From an uncultured Burkholderiales bacterium (GTDB taxonomy: Bacteria; Pseudomonadota; Gammaproteobacteria; Burkholderiales; Burkholderiaceae_C): DNA of 64,000 bases. Shown piece after piece: positions 53,744-62,955 of the stretch. Where the stretch lies: the NCBI GenBank assembly GCA_903838355.1, contig CAILYC010000006.1, positions 62,001-126,000 of the forward strand, written 5' to 3'. The position numbers were made by a program, and so were the translations under genes. The stretch's first letter is position 1, and every line of letters begins with the position of its first letter. The notes below the pieces were generated by a model, which was not told the DNA's origin, searched no databases, and saw nothing but the letters and a program-made list of their open reading frames with translations.

Positions 53744-56689
53744 ATGAGTAAAACACTGGTAATTGCTGAGAAACCATCGGTCGCGCAAGACATTGTTCGC
53801 GCCCTCACCAGCGTGGCGGGGAAGTTTGAAAAGCACGACGACCATTTTGAGAGTGAGACCTATGTCGTCACCAGTGCCGTGGGGCATTTGCTCGAGATCA
53901 AAGCGCCCGAAGAGTTTGATGTCAAGCGCGGCAAGTGGAGCTTCGCCCACCTGCCCGTGATACCGCCCCACTTTGAGCTCAAGCCCGTGGACAAGACCAA
54001 GTCTCGGCTCAACGCCGTGGTCAAACTGGTCAAACGAAAAGACGTCACCGCCTTGATCAATGCTTGTGATGCTGGGCGCGAAGGCGAGCTCATTTTCCGG
54101 CTGATTGAGCAATATGCGGGCAGCAAAAAAGACCTTAAAAAACCCGTCAAGCGCCTTTGGCTTCAGTCCATGACGCCCCAGTCCATTCGAGACGGCTTCA
54201 ACGCCTTGAGAAGCGAGCAGCAAATGCAAGGCCTGGCCGATGCGGCGAGATCACGCTCCGAGGCCGATTGGTTGGTGGGCATCAACGGCACGCGCGCCTT
54301 TACCGCCTTTAACTCTCGCGATGGCGGGTTTTTTCTGACGACGGTGGGTCGCGTGCAAACCCCCACTTTGTCGGTGGTGGTCGCGCGTGAAGAGCTGATC
54401 CGCAAATTCATCTCCCGCGACTATTGGGAAATTCACGCCAATTTTCAGGTCAAGGCCGGCGAGTACGTCTCCAAGTGGATCAACCCCAACCACAAAAAAG
54501 ACGACACCGATGTCGAGAAAAAAGCCGATCGCCTCTGGAGCGAGTCCGATGCCCAAGCCGTTGCCCTTGCCGTGGTGAACCAGCCAGGTGTCGTCACCGA
54601 GGAGAGCAAGCCCACCACCCAGGCGGCCCCCGCCTTGTTTGATTTGACAAGTTTGCAGCGCGAGGCCAATGGCCGCTTTGGTTTTTCCGCCAAGTCCACC
54701 TTGGCCCTGGCCCAAAGTCTTTATGAGCGCCACAAGGCCCTGACCTACCCCAGAACCGACTCCAGGCATTTGCCCGAGGACTATTTGCCCACGGTCAAAG
54801 ACACTTTTGAGATGATTGCGGGCAGTGGCATGAAGCACCTCTCAAGCTTTGCCAAGACGGCCATCAAGAGCAACTTCATCAAAGCCAGCAAGCGTGTGTT
54901 TGACAACAGCAAAGTGAGTGATCACTTCGCCATCATTCCAACGCTGGAGGAGCCCAAGGGCTTGTCTGAGCCCGAACAAAAGCTCTACGACTTGGTGGTG
55001 AGGCGTTTCATGGCGATCTTTTACCCCTCGGCCGAGTTCTTGGTGACCACCCGCACGACCCAGGTCAAGCTCAGCGACGTCACGCACCATTTCCGGGTCG
55101 AAGGCAAGGTGTTGGTCAACGCGGGGTGGATGAGCATTTACGGCAAAGACGCGAGTGACGATGAGCCCAACGCCAAGACCTTGGTGGCGATTGAGGCCGG
55201 TGAGCTTAGCCACACCCAGGATGCCCAGGCCAAGGCCTTGAAAACCCGCCCGCCCGCGCGATTTTCAGAAGCGACGCTCTTGGGCGCCATGGAAGGGGCG
55301 GGCAAATCCATTGAAGACGATGAGCTCAGAGAGGCCATGCAGGAAAAGGGACTGGGCACACCAGCCACTCGGGCGGCCACCATCGAGGGGCTTTTGAACG
55401 AAAAATACATGCTCCGTGACGCTCGGGAATTGATCCCCACGGCCAAAGCGTTTCAACTCATGACCTTGTTGCGCGGCTTGGGCGTGGAGGAGCTCTCCAA
55501 GCCTGAGCTCACTGGCGAGTGGGAGCATAAATTGTCCTTGATGGAGCACGGTGAGCTCTCGCGCGAGTCGTTCATGAAAGACATCGCCGACATGACCGAG
55601 CACATCGTCAAAAAAGCCAAAGAGTACGACAAGGACACCATCCCAGGCGACTACGTCACCTTGACCACGCCGTGTCCCAAGTGTGGCGGGCAAGTCAAAG
55701 AAAACTACCGTCGCTACACCTGTCAAGGCGTTGATGGGCAAAGCACCGGATGCGGTTTTTCTTTTGGCAAGACCCCAGCTGGGCGCGCCTTCGAGTTGAC
55801 CGAAGTGGATGCCTTTTTGGCCAACAAACGCATTGGCCCCTTGGATGGGTTTCGCTCCAAAGCGGGCTGGCCTTTCAGCGCCGAGATTGCGCTCAAATTC
55901 AATGAAGAGGAACAAAACTGGAAGCTTGAGTTTGATTTTGGTGAAGACAAGAATGCGCTCGAGAGCGGTGAGTTGGTTGACTTTGGTGAACAAGTGCCCT
56001 TGGGGGCGTGTCCGTCTTGCGGTGCACGGGTGTTTGAGCGGGGGCAAAACTATGTGTGCGAACACTCGCTGCCCAATGTGCTGCAGGCCACGCCGACTTG
56101 CACCTTCAAGAGCGGCAAAATCGTCTTGCAGCAACCCGTGGAGCACGAGCAGATCAAAAAACTGCTGGAGACGGGCAAAACCGATTTGCTTGATAAATTT
56201 GTCTCGATGAGAACACGCCGCGCGTTCAAGGCCTATTTGGCTTGGGACGCCACAGCGGGGAAAGTCCAGTTTGAGTTCGAGCCCAGAGTCAGCAAGTACC
56301 CACCGCGTAAAACGCCGTCCAAAACAACGGGTAAAGTGGCTGGTAAAGTGGCAGGGAAAACAGCCGCCAAATCGGGCAAAGCCACCGCCACCGCCAAAAC
56401 CACCGCCAGCGCCAAGGCGGTGAAGGCCAGCAAGCCCAAAACCCCAAGAAAACCCAGCGCCGGACTCGTGCCCAGCACGGCGTTGGCCCAGGTGATCGGC
56501 AGCGACGCCGCGCCCAGGACCGAGGTGATCAAAAAACTCTGGGATTACATCAAGTCCAAGGGCCTACAAGACCCCAAGGACAAGCGCAAAATCGTCTGTG
56601 ACGCCTCTTTGCAGGCGGTGTTTGGCAAAGACGAAGTCAATATGTTTGAGCTCGCTGGCTTGATTGGTGCCCATTTGAGCGCAGCCTAA
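53744..56689 (+). CDS. topB: DNA topoisomerase III with zinc repeats, H1-like linker and SWIB domain
   Basis: A 981-residue type IA topoisomerase, far longer than E. coli TopB (653). The Toprim domain has LVIAEKPSVAQDI and NACDAGREGELIF (about 108-118). The active-site Tyr335 lies in LTYPRTDSRH. After the core are two cysteine-rich zinc-like regions (CPKCGG and CPSCGA types). Then comes a Lys/Ala/Thr-rich segment (about 860-905) built of TGKVAGKVAGKTAAK-like repeats, as in histone H1 tails, and a C-terminal SWIB/MDM2 domain (about 907-981, KLWDYIKSKGLQDPKDKR). It decatenates single-stranded DNA links. It is divergent from the SET gene. Start 53744 gives MSKTLVIAEK. Confidence 0.94.
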   Translation: MSKTLVIAEKPSVAQDIVRALTSVAGKFEKHDDHFESETYVVTSAVGHLLEIKAPEEFDVKRGKWSFAHLPVIPPHFELKPVDKTKSRLNAVVKLVKRKDVTALINACDAGREGELIFRLIEQYAGSKKDLKKPVKRLWLQSMTPQSIRDGFNALRSEQQMQGLADAARSRSEADWLVGINGTRAFTAFNSRDGGFFLTTVGRVQTPTLSVVVAREELIRKFISRDYWEIHANFQVKAGEYVSKWINPNHKKDDTDVEKKADRLWSESDAQAVALAVVNQPGVVTEESKPTTQAAPALFDLTSLQREANGRFGFSAKSTLALAQSLYERHKALTYPRTDSRHLPEDYLPTVKDTFEMIAGSGMKHLSSFAKTAIKSNFIKASKRVFDNSKVSDHFAIIPTLEEPKGLSEPEQKLYDLVVRRFMAIFYPSAEFLVTTRTTQVKLSDVTHHFRVEGKVLVNAGWMSIYGKDASDDEPNAKTLVAIEAGELSHTQDAQAKALKTRPPARFSEATLLGAMEGAGKSIEDDELREAMQEKGLGTPATRAATIEGLLNEKYMLRDARELIPTAKAFQLMTLLRGLGVEELSKPELTGEWEHKLSLMEHGELSRESFMKDIADMTEHIVKKAKEYDKDTIPGDYVTLTTPCPKCGGQVKENYRRYTCQGVDGQSTGCGFSFGKTPAGRAFELTEVDAFLANKRIGPLDGFRSKAGWPFSAEIALKFNEEEQNWKLEFDFGEDKNALESGELVDFGEQVPLGACPSCGARVFERGQNYVCEHSLPNVLQATPTCTFKSGKIVLQQPVEHEQIKKLLETGKTDLLDKFVSMRTRRAFKAYLAWDATAGKVQFEFEPRVSKYPPRKTPSKTTGKVAGKVAGKTAAKSGKATATAKTTASAKAVKASKPKTPRKPSAGLVPSTALAQVIGSDAAPRTEVIKKLWDYIKSKGLQDPKDKRKIVCDASLQAVFGKDEVNMFELAGLIGAHLSAA

Positions 56690-56715
56690 TTCTCAACACG
56701 ATGTCGCCCCCACAA

Positions 56716-56741
56716 CGCAGTCCCCTTGGGGGGGACCTGCG
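56716..56741. other. Hairpin between topB and the molybdenum hydroxylase gene
   Basis: Arms CGCAGTCCCC and GGGGACCTGCG pair with one bulged base around a short loop. It lies between convergent genes. There is no T tract, so it is called a stem-loop and not a proven terminator. Confidence 0.5.
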
Positions 56742-56753
56742 AGTGTTAAAGTC

Positions 56754-59063
56754 TCAAGCGTGGATAACTTCCCAGACCCGCGCGGGGGTGAGGGGCATTT
56801 GAAGCGACTGGGTTTTACCCGCCAAACCGTGCCTGGCCAAAGCATCGGCCACGGCGTTCACCACCGCGGGTGTGGCGCCTATGGTGCCGAGCTCACCCAC
56901 CCCTTTGACGCCGAGCACATTGTTCTTGCATGGCACGCTTTGGTCCATGTGGGTGCTGAAAAACGTCGGCATGATGTCGGCGTGGGGAATGGCGTAGTCC
57001 ATCAAGCTGCCCGTGAGTGGCTGACCGGTGGTGGGGTCATAAATGACACCCTCGCACAAGGCTTGACCGATGCCTTGCACGGCACCGCCGTCGAGTTGGC
57101 CTCTCACGATCATGGGGTTGACGACCCGGCCCACGTCGTTCATGGAGGTGTAGCTGCACAGCTCCACCACACCGCTCATGGGGTCCACTTCCACTTCACA
57201 GATGTGGCAGCCATTGGGCCAAGTCGCCCCTGTGGCCGAGGTGGTCGAGTCGAGCTCAATGCGTGAATGGGGTTCTTGGGCTGCGAGTTGGCCCAAGGAA
57301 ACCGCCAAATCGGTGCCTTTGACGCTGAACTGCCCGGCTGCATAATCCAAGTCCGAGGCCGAGGCCTCGAGACTCTTGGCGGCGAGTTCGCGGGCCTTGT
57401 CCAATGCTTGTTGTGAGCCCACCGAGACGGCCGAGCCACCGGTAAAGAGCGAGCGAGAACCCACCGACCCAAAGCCCGCACCGCGGTCGGTGTCGCCCAT
57501 CACCACACGCACTTGGTCAATGTCGACGCCAAAGACATCGACCACCAGCTGCGACAAAGACGTGGCAATGCCTTGGCCCATGGCATTGACGGCGGTGAAG
57601 ACCTCAATCACACCATCGGCCAAAATGCGCACATTGACTTTTTCCTCCATGGCGTTGCCGCCGGTCCACTCCAGAAAAGTGGCAATGCCCAGGCCACGCC
57701 AGAGGCCACGGGCCTCGGAGGCTTTCGCACGGGCTTCAAAGCCATTCCAATGGGCGAGCTCCAAGGCTTGGTTCATGATGGACTCAAAATTGCCGGTGTC
57801 ATAGACTTGGGCCATGGCATTTTTATAGGGCATTTGGCTGGGCTTGATCATGTTGGTGCGTCGCAGCGTCAAGCGGTCGATGCCGCTCACGCGCGAGGCC
57901 TCGTCCATGAGGCGCTCGATGTTGAAGATCGCCTCAGGCCGGCCCGCACCCCGGTAGGCCCCGGTGGGCGCGGTGTTGGTCATGACCGCTTTGAAGTGGT
58001 AGTCAATGAGGCCAATGTCATACACCCCGGTTTGCACCCAAGGGCCAATCAAGAGTTGAATGGCCACGCCAGTCATGCCGGGGTAGGCCCCCACATTGGC
58101 GAGATTGGAGACTTTGAGCGCCATGATTTTCCCTTTGGCGTCGAGGGCCATGCTGGCGTGGGTCAAGACGTCGCGACCGTGGGCGCAGGCCAAAAAGTCC
58201 TCGGATCGTTCGGCCTGCCATTTGACGGGTCGCTTCAACTGGTGCGCGCAAAACGCCACCATCAAGTCCTCAGGGTAGGCGCCGGTTTTCATGCCAAACC
58301 CCCCCCCCACATCGCCCACGATCACCCGGATGTTGGCAGCAGGAATGCCAAAAAGGTCGGCAATTTGGGTGTGCGGGGCGCTGGGCATTTGTGAGCTCAT
58401 TCGAACAATGAGTCGCTCGCCGTCCATGTGGGCTTGGACACTGCGAGGCTCCAGCGTCAAGGGGATCAAGCGCTGGTGGGTGATGTCCAAGGTGACCACG
58501 TGGGCGGCAGTGGCAAATGCACTTTGGACTGTGTCCGGCTCGCCATATCGGGTCTCGGCAACAACGTTATCCGGCACGTCAGCGAGCAGGGGGGCAGCGT
58601 CACTCAAGGCGCTGTCCAGGGTCACGGCGCAGGGCAAGGGATCGTACTCTACGAGCACAGCTTCGCAGGCGTTTTTGGCCGCTTCTAGGCTGGTCGCGAC
58701 CACGCCCACCACGGCTTCGCCGACAAAACGAACACGCTGCGTGGACAAAATGGTGCGCGTGGCCGAGGCGATGGGCGAGCCGTCGGCGCGTTTGAAGCCC
58801 ATTGGCTTGGCCATGGGCTTGACACCGAGCTGGGCCATGTCTTGGGCGGTGTAGACGGCCAAGACGCCAGGCATACCAATGGCCGCAGCGGTGTCGATGG
58901 AGACAATGTGGGCGTGGGCATGGGGGGAGCGCACAAAGGCGAGATGCGACTGGCCCGGGTGGGCGACGTCATCGGTGTATTGCCCCAGGCCTTTGAGCAA
59001 CTGAACGTCTTCGATGCGCGACACGGCTTGGCCACTGCCATATTTGTAAGCTAATTGATTCAC
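56754..59063 (-). CDS. CoxL-type (form II-like) molybdopterin-binding hydroxylase subunit
   Basis: A 769-residue large subunit of the xanthine dehydrogenase/CO dehydrogenase family, binding the molybdopterin cytosine dinucleotide cofactor. It has GLGQYTDDV near the start, GDVGGGFGMKTGAYPED, and the active-site loop AYRGAGRPEA near residue 369. That loop is the form II version; true CO dehydrogenases have AYxCSFR, so CO oxidation is unlikely. A cofactor-end motif GVKGVGELGTIGA is at the C-terminus. The FAD and 2Fe-2S subunits that complete such enzymes are not adjacent. GTG at 59063 is chosen because GGGAG lies five bases before it. Confidence 0.88.
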   Translation of the reverse strand: MNQLAYKYGSGQAVSRIEDVQLLKGLGQYTDDVAHPGQSHLAFVRSPHAHAHIVSIDTAAAIGMPGVLAVYTAQDMAQLGVKPMAKPMGFKRADGSPIASATRTILSTQRVRFVGEAVVGVVATSLEAAKNACEAVLVEYDPLPCAVTLDSALSDAAPLLADVPDNVVAETRYGEPDTVQSAFATAAHVVTLDITHQRLIPLTLEPRSVQAHMDGERLIVRMSSQMPSAPHTQIADLFGIPAANIRVIVGDVGGGFGMKTGAYPEDLMVAFCAHQLKRPVKWQAERSEDFLACAHGRDVLTHASMALDAKGKIMALKVSNLANVGAYPGMTGVAIQLLIGPWVQTGVYDIGLIDYHFKAVMTNTAPTGAYRGAGRPEAIFNIERLMDEASRVSGIDRLTLRRTNMIKPSQMPYKNAMAQVYDTGNFESIMNQALELAHWNGFEARAKASEARGLWRGLGIATFLEWTGGNAMEEKVNVRILADGVIEVFTAVNAMGQGIATSLSQLVVDVFGVDIDQVRVVMGDTDRGAGFGSVGSRSLFTGGSAVSVGSQQALDKARELAAKSLEASASDLDYAAGQFSVKGTDLAVSLGQLAAQEPHSRIELDSTTSATGATWPNGCHICEVEVDPMSGVVELCSYTSMNDVGRVVNPMIVRGQLDGGAVQGIGQALCEGVIYDPTTGQPLTGSLMDYAIPHADIMPTFFSTHMDQSVPCKNNVLGVKGVGELGTIGATPAVVNAVADALARHGLAGKTQSLQMPLTPARVWEVIHA

Positions 59064-59235
59064 AAAAACTCCCGACCCAGTTGAAAAATGAGGAAAAAAT
59101 AACGAGCGCCCAAACGCGCCAATGGAGGCGCCTTCAAAGGCATGGGATGTGATTATGTCTGTTTTGACAGGGCTCTGTGCAATGGGGTTTTGTTCTGCGT
59201 CAAAAAAAATGGAGCCCTGCCGGGTCTTGTCTGCG

Positions 59236-59775
59236 TCACGGGGTGGAGCGCCAAACACTGCTGTCGGTGTACACGGCTTGCAAGGGCCAGCGTTGCCCAC
59301 GCAAATGGTCCTGCATGCATTGCACCACCAAGGGGCTTCGGTGTCTGGGTGCACTGGCCAACACTTCCTCAGCACTCAGCCACAGCGTGCGGACAATGCC
59401 GTGGTCCAAGGCTAGGCTTGGAAAGTGTTCTAACAGCTCACCAGCGAAGGCAAAGCGCAAATAGGTCACGTCTTCAAACTGCGGGTGTGAGGGCTCGTGG
59501 CGCTGAAACCGAGAGAGGTAAATCCCGACCAAATGAGTCGGTTTAAAGCTGTGTCCACATTCTTCCAGTGCTTCGCGCGCGCACGCCTCTTGGGGTGACT
59601 CGCCAGGCTCCAAGTGACCGGCAGGATTGTTCAGTCGCAAGCCCTCGGGGGTATGCTCTTCAATCAGCAAGAAACGACCGTCTCGCTCAATGATGGCGGC
59701 CACGGTGACGCTGGGAGACCACCGGGTCGTGGCAGGGGTAGCAAGCGCGGTGGGTTTGGGGGGCGGCAGGTTCAT
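59236..59775 (-). CDS. Nudix hydrolase (NudJ-like)
   Basis: A 179-residue protein with a complete Nudix box, GHLEPGESPQEACAREALEECGH (recognised as G-x5-E-x7-REAxEExG), and preceding strand VTVAAIIERDGRFLLIEEH. Enzymes of this subgroup hydrolyse nucleoside tri- or diphosphates or thiamine pyrimidine pyrophosphate; in related bacteria the gene is often beside mnmA, which is not here. The start at 59775 leaves a short Pro-rich lead. Upstream in-frame sequence contains a 12-bp direct repeat (ATGCCCTTCAAC twice) and is probably not translated. Confidence 0.87.
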   Translation of the reverse strand: MNLPPPKPTALATPATTRWSPSVTVAAIIERDGRFLLIEEHTPEGLRLNNPAGHLEPGESPQEACAREALEECGHSFKPTHLVGIYLSRFQRHEPSHPQFEDVTYLRFAFAGELLEHFPSLALDHGIVRTLWLSAEEVLASAPRHRSPLVVQCMQDHLRGQRWPLQAVYTDSSVWRSTP

Positions 59776-60025
59776 GGGCTGTGGGTCCTTCAAAAGGGGG
59801 AGGTGGTGAGGGTTGTCACAGGGGCCCTGGGAGGGGTTCTTCAAGGGCATGTTGAAGGGCATGTTGAAGGGCGTCAAAAAATGGTGCAGAGCAACAAATA
59901 TGAAGGTGGTTTTTGCATTTTTTAGGGAAAACCCAAGGGGCTCACTAAAATAAGGTATCCTATCTGATTCATTTTTCACCCAAAGCTGCCCCTTGGCGGC
60001 GGACGGTTTTTTTGGAGCCTATCCC

Positions 60026-61141
60026 ATGAATTTCGGCGTGCCCCTCGAAACCTTGCCTGGGGAGAGTCGCGTGGCCGCGACCCCAGAGACGATTAAAAAA
60101 CTCAAAGCCAAAGGTCACCACATTGTGGTCCAAGCGGGTGCTGGCCTTCACGCCAGTGTGACCGACGCGGCCTATGAGGCTGCGGGTGCCGTGATCACCG
60201 ACCAAGCCGGCGCGTTGTCTCAAGACGTGGTGCTCAAAGTTCGCGCCCCCAGCGCACAAGAGTTGACTTTGATGAAGCCCAAAAGCGTGCTCCTGGGGAT
60301 GTTGAACCCCTTTGATGCGGCCGGTTTGGAGCGTTTGGCCCAAGCGCAGTTGTGCGCCTTTGCCTTGGAAGCCGCCCCCAGAACCACCCGTGCTCAGAGC
60401 ATGGATGTGCTCTCGTCGCAGGCCAACATCGCGGGCTACAAGGCCGTGGTGCTCGCGGCCGATTTGTACCAGCGGTTCTTTCCCATGCTCATGACCGCAG
60501 CGGGCACGGTCAAGGCCGCTCGCGTGGTGATTTTGGGCGTCGGGGTGGCGGGACTGCAAGCGATTGCAACGGCCAAGCGTTTGGGCGCCGTGATTGAGTG
60601 CTCCGATGTGCGCCCAAGCGTCAAGGAGCAAGTTGAGTCCTTGGGGGCCAAATTCATCGATGTGTCGTTTGAAACCGACGAAGAGCGCGAGGCCGCACAA
60701 GGGGTGGGTGGTTATGCCCGTCCCATGCCCGCATCCTGGCTCGAGCGTCAAAAGGTGGAAGTGGCCAAACGTGTAGCCCAGGCCGATGTGGTGATCACGA
60801 CGGCCTTGATTCCCGGGCGCCCCGCCCCCGTCTTGGTGACCCCCGAGATGGTGGAGTCCATGAAGGCGGGCTCGGTGATTGTTGACTTGGCCGCAGCCCA
60901 AGGCGGCAACTGCCCCTTGACCCAGGCCGACCAAATTGTCCAGCACCATGGCGTGACCCTGGTGGGGTATACCAATTTGGCCTCGATGGTGGCGGCGGAC
61001 GCGAGCGCACTGTATGCCCGCAACATTTTGGACTTTGTCAAATTGGTGACTGCTGAGGATGGCTCGTTTCACATGCCCGCAGACGATGACATCGTCAGTG
61101 CTTGTTTGATGACGCTTGACGGAACCGTTAAAAGGAAATAA
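60026..61141 (+). CDS. pntAA: NAD(P) transhydrogenase subunit alpha, part 1
   Basis: A 371-residue soluble NAD(H)-binding subunit (domain I). It starts MNFGVPLETLPGESRVAATPETIKKL, has RAQSMDVLSSQANIAGYKAV and the Rossmann loop VILGVGVAGLQAIATAKRLG. It moves hydride between NADH and NADP+ with energy from the proton gradient. Alpha is split into two genes, as in many alpha- and betaproteobacteria. GGAG is eight bases before ATG at 60026. The next gene is four bases away. The gene is divergent from the Nudix gene across 250 bases that hold the operon promoter. Confidence 0.95.
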   Translation: MNFGVPLETLPGESRVAATPETIKKLKAKGHHIVVQAGAGLHASVTDAAYEAAGAVITDQAGALSQDVVLKVRAPSAQELTLMKPKSVLLGMLNPFDAAGLERLAQAQLCAFALEAAPRTTRAQSMDVLSSQANIAGYKAVVLAADLYQRFFPMLMTAAGTVKAARVVILGVGVAGLQAIATAKRLGAVIECSDVRPSVKEQVESLGAKFIDVSFETDEEREAAQGVGGYARPMPASWLERQKVEVAKRVAQADVVITTALIPGRPAPVLVTPEMVESMKAGSVIVDLAAAQGGNCPLTQADQIVQHHGVTLVGYTNLASMVAADASALYARNILDFVKLVTAEDGSFHMPADDDIVSACLMTLDGTVKRK

Positions 61142-61145
61142 GACC

Positions 61146-61478
61146 ATGGATATCGTTTCACCAACTCTGACGAATTTGATTATTTTTGTGCTGGCCATTT
61201 ATGTGGGCTTTCACGTGGTGTGGAATGTGACGCCCGCGCTGCACACCCCATTGATGGCGGTGACGAATGCGATTTCTGCAATTGTGATCGTGGGCGCCAT
61301 GCTCGCGGCCGGCCTCACCCAAACCGCACTCGGGCAAACCATGGGCATTTTGGCCGTGGCACTGGCCGCGGTCAATGTCTTTGGTGGCTTTTTGGTCACC
61401 CGCCGGATGCTGGAGATGTTCAGGAAAAAGGATAAAAAAGCCCCTGTAGCCCCTGCTGCCTCTGGAGTTCAGTCATGA
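61146..61478 (+). CDS. pntAB: NAD(P) transhydrogenase subunit alpha, part 2
   Basis: A 110-residue membrane part with about three helices: LIIFVLAIYVGFHVVWNVTP, AISAIVIVGAMLAAGL and GILAVALAAVNVFGGFLVTRRML. This is the short alpha2 subunit (domain II) that contributes to the proton channel. A charged, Ala/Pro-rich tail follows the last helix. The stop overlaps the pntB start as ATGA, so translation is coupled. Confidence 0.94.
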   Translation: MDIVSPTLTNLIIFVLAIYVGFHVVWNVTPALHTPLMAVTNAISAIVIVGAMLAAGLTQTALGQTMGILAVALAAVNVFGGFLVTRRMLEMFRKKDKKAPVAPAASGVQS

Positions 61479-62938
61479 GCATGAATTTAGTCACCCTTCT
61501 TTACTTGGTTGCCAGTGTTTGCTTTATCCAAGCCCTCAAGGGTTTGAGCCACCCCACGACGTCGATTCGCGGCAATCTTTTTGGCATGCTCGGCATGGCC
61601 TTGGCGGTCGCAACCACCGTGGGTTTGATCTTCAAATTGGCCGCCACCATGGGTCTTGGTGCCGATGGCTTGCCCACGAGCGATGCGGTCACGGGTCTGG
61701 GCCATGTGCTTTTGGGTCTTTTGATCGGTGGCACCTTGGGTGCGGTGATGGCACAACGTGTCGAGATGACCAAAATGCCTGAGTTGGTGGCCTTCATGCA
61801 CAGCATGATTGGCTTGGCCGCCGTCTTCATTGCCGTGGCGGCTGTGGCCGAGCCCTTGGCCTTTCAAATTGTTCACCACTTGGGCGACCCCATTCCCGAG
61901 GGCAACCGTTTGGAGCTCTTTTTGGGCGCGGCCATTGGTGCGATCACCTTCAGCGGCTCGGTCATTGCCTTTGGCAAACTCTCGGGCAAATACAAGTTCA
62001 GGCTCTTTCAAGGCGCACCGGTCAATTTCACCTTCCAGCATCCGCTCAATTTGATTTTGGGTTTGGGCTGCTTGGGGCTCGGATTGGTCTTCATGTTCAC
62101 GGGGGAGTGGAATGCGTTTTTTGGCATGTTGGCCACCGCTTTCGTCCTCGGTGTGCTCATCATCATCCCCATTGGAGGTGCCGACATGCCCGTGGTGGTG
62201 TCCATGCTCAACAGTTATTCCGGTTGGGCGGCCGCGGGCATTGGCTTCTCGCTCAACAACCCCATGTTGATCATTGCCGGCTCTTTGGTGGGCAGCTCGG
62301 GCGCAATTTTGAGTTTCATCATGTGCAAGGCCATGAACCGCTCCTTTTTCAATGTGATTTTGGGTGGCTTTGGTGGCGAAGCGGGTGCAGCAGCAGCGGG
62401 TGACCAGGTACAACGTGCCGTCAAAAGCGGCAGCGCCGATGACGCGGCCTTCATCTTGGGCAATGCCGAGAGCGTGGTGATTGTGCCGGGCTACGGCTTG
62501 GCCGTGGCCCGTGCCCAGCACGCCGTCAAAGAGATGGCCGCCAAATTGACGGCCAAAGGCATCACGGTGAAGTATGCGATTCATCCGGTGGCGGGCCGCA
62601 TGCCTGGACACATGAACGTGCTCTTGGCCGAGGCCGAAGTGCCTTATGACCAGGTGTTTGAGATGGAAGACATCAACAGCGAGTTCGGACAAGTCGATGT
62701 GGCCATTATTTTGGGAGCCAACGATGTGGTGAACCCAGCCGCCATGGTCAAAGGCAGTCCGATTTATGGCATGCCGATTTTGGAGGCCTACAAAGCCAAA
62801 ACCATTATTGTCAACAAACGCTCCATGGCCTCAGGTTATGCCGGACTCGACAATGAGCTCTTTTACATGGACAAGACCATGATGGTCTTTGGAGATGCGA
62901 AAAAGGTCGTTGAAGACATGCTCAAAGCCATCGATTAA
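61475..62938 (+). CDS. pntB: NAD(P) transhydrogenase subunit beta
   Basis: A 487-residue subunit. The N-terminal half has eight or so membrane helices. The C-terminal half is the soluble NADP(H)-binding domain III with VVIVPGYGLAVARAQHAV, AIHPVAGRMPGHMNVLLAEA and GANDVVNPAA, all family hallmarks. With PntAA and PntAB it supplies NADPH using the proton gradient. It closes the three-gene operon. ATG at 61481 is a possible second start two codons in. mtnN follows 17 bases later. Confidence 0.96.
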   Translation: MSMNLVTLLYLVASVCFIQALKGLSHPTTSIRGNLFGMLGMALAVATTVGLIFKLAATMGLGADGLPTSDAVTGLGHVLLGLLIGGTLGAVMAQRVEMTKMPELVAFMHSMIGLAAVFIAVAAVAEPLAFQIVHHLGDPIPEGNRLELFLGAAIGAITFSGSVIAFGKLSGKYKFRLFQGAPVNFTFQHPLNLILGLGCLGLGLVFMFTGEWNAFFGMLATAFVLGVLIIIPIGGADMPVVVSMLNSYSGWAAAGIGFSLNNPMLIIAGSLVGSSGAILSFIMCKAMNRSFFNVILGGFGGEAGAAAAGDQVQRAVKSGSADDAAFILGNAESVVIVPGYGLAVARAQHAVKEMAAKLTAKGITVKYAIHPVAGRMPGHMNVLLAEAEVPYDQVFEMEDINSEFGQVDVAIILGANDVVNPAAMVKGSPIYGMPILEAYKAKTIIVNKRSMASGYAGLDNELFYMDKTMMVFGDAKKVVEDMLKAID

Positions 62939-62955
62939 TTTTTTTCTTGCAGATC

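Noticed and set aside
56754-59063. Aerobic carbon monoxide dehydrogenase
   Set aside because: The active-site loop is AYRGAGR, not the AYxCSFR of form I CO dehydrogenases, and the other subunits are absent.
59969-61198. A 409-codon minus-strand frame over pntAA
   Set aside because: It mirrors the conserved transhydrogenase gene and has the same His/Gly-rich artefact composition.
61487-62692. A 401-codon minus-strand frame over pntB
   Set aside because: Antisense to a conserved gene, with unusual His and Gln content and no recognisable domain.
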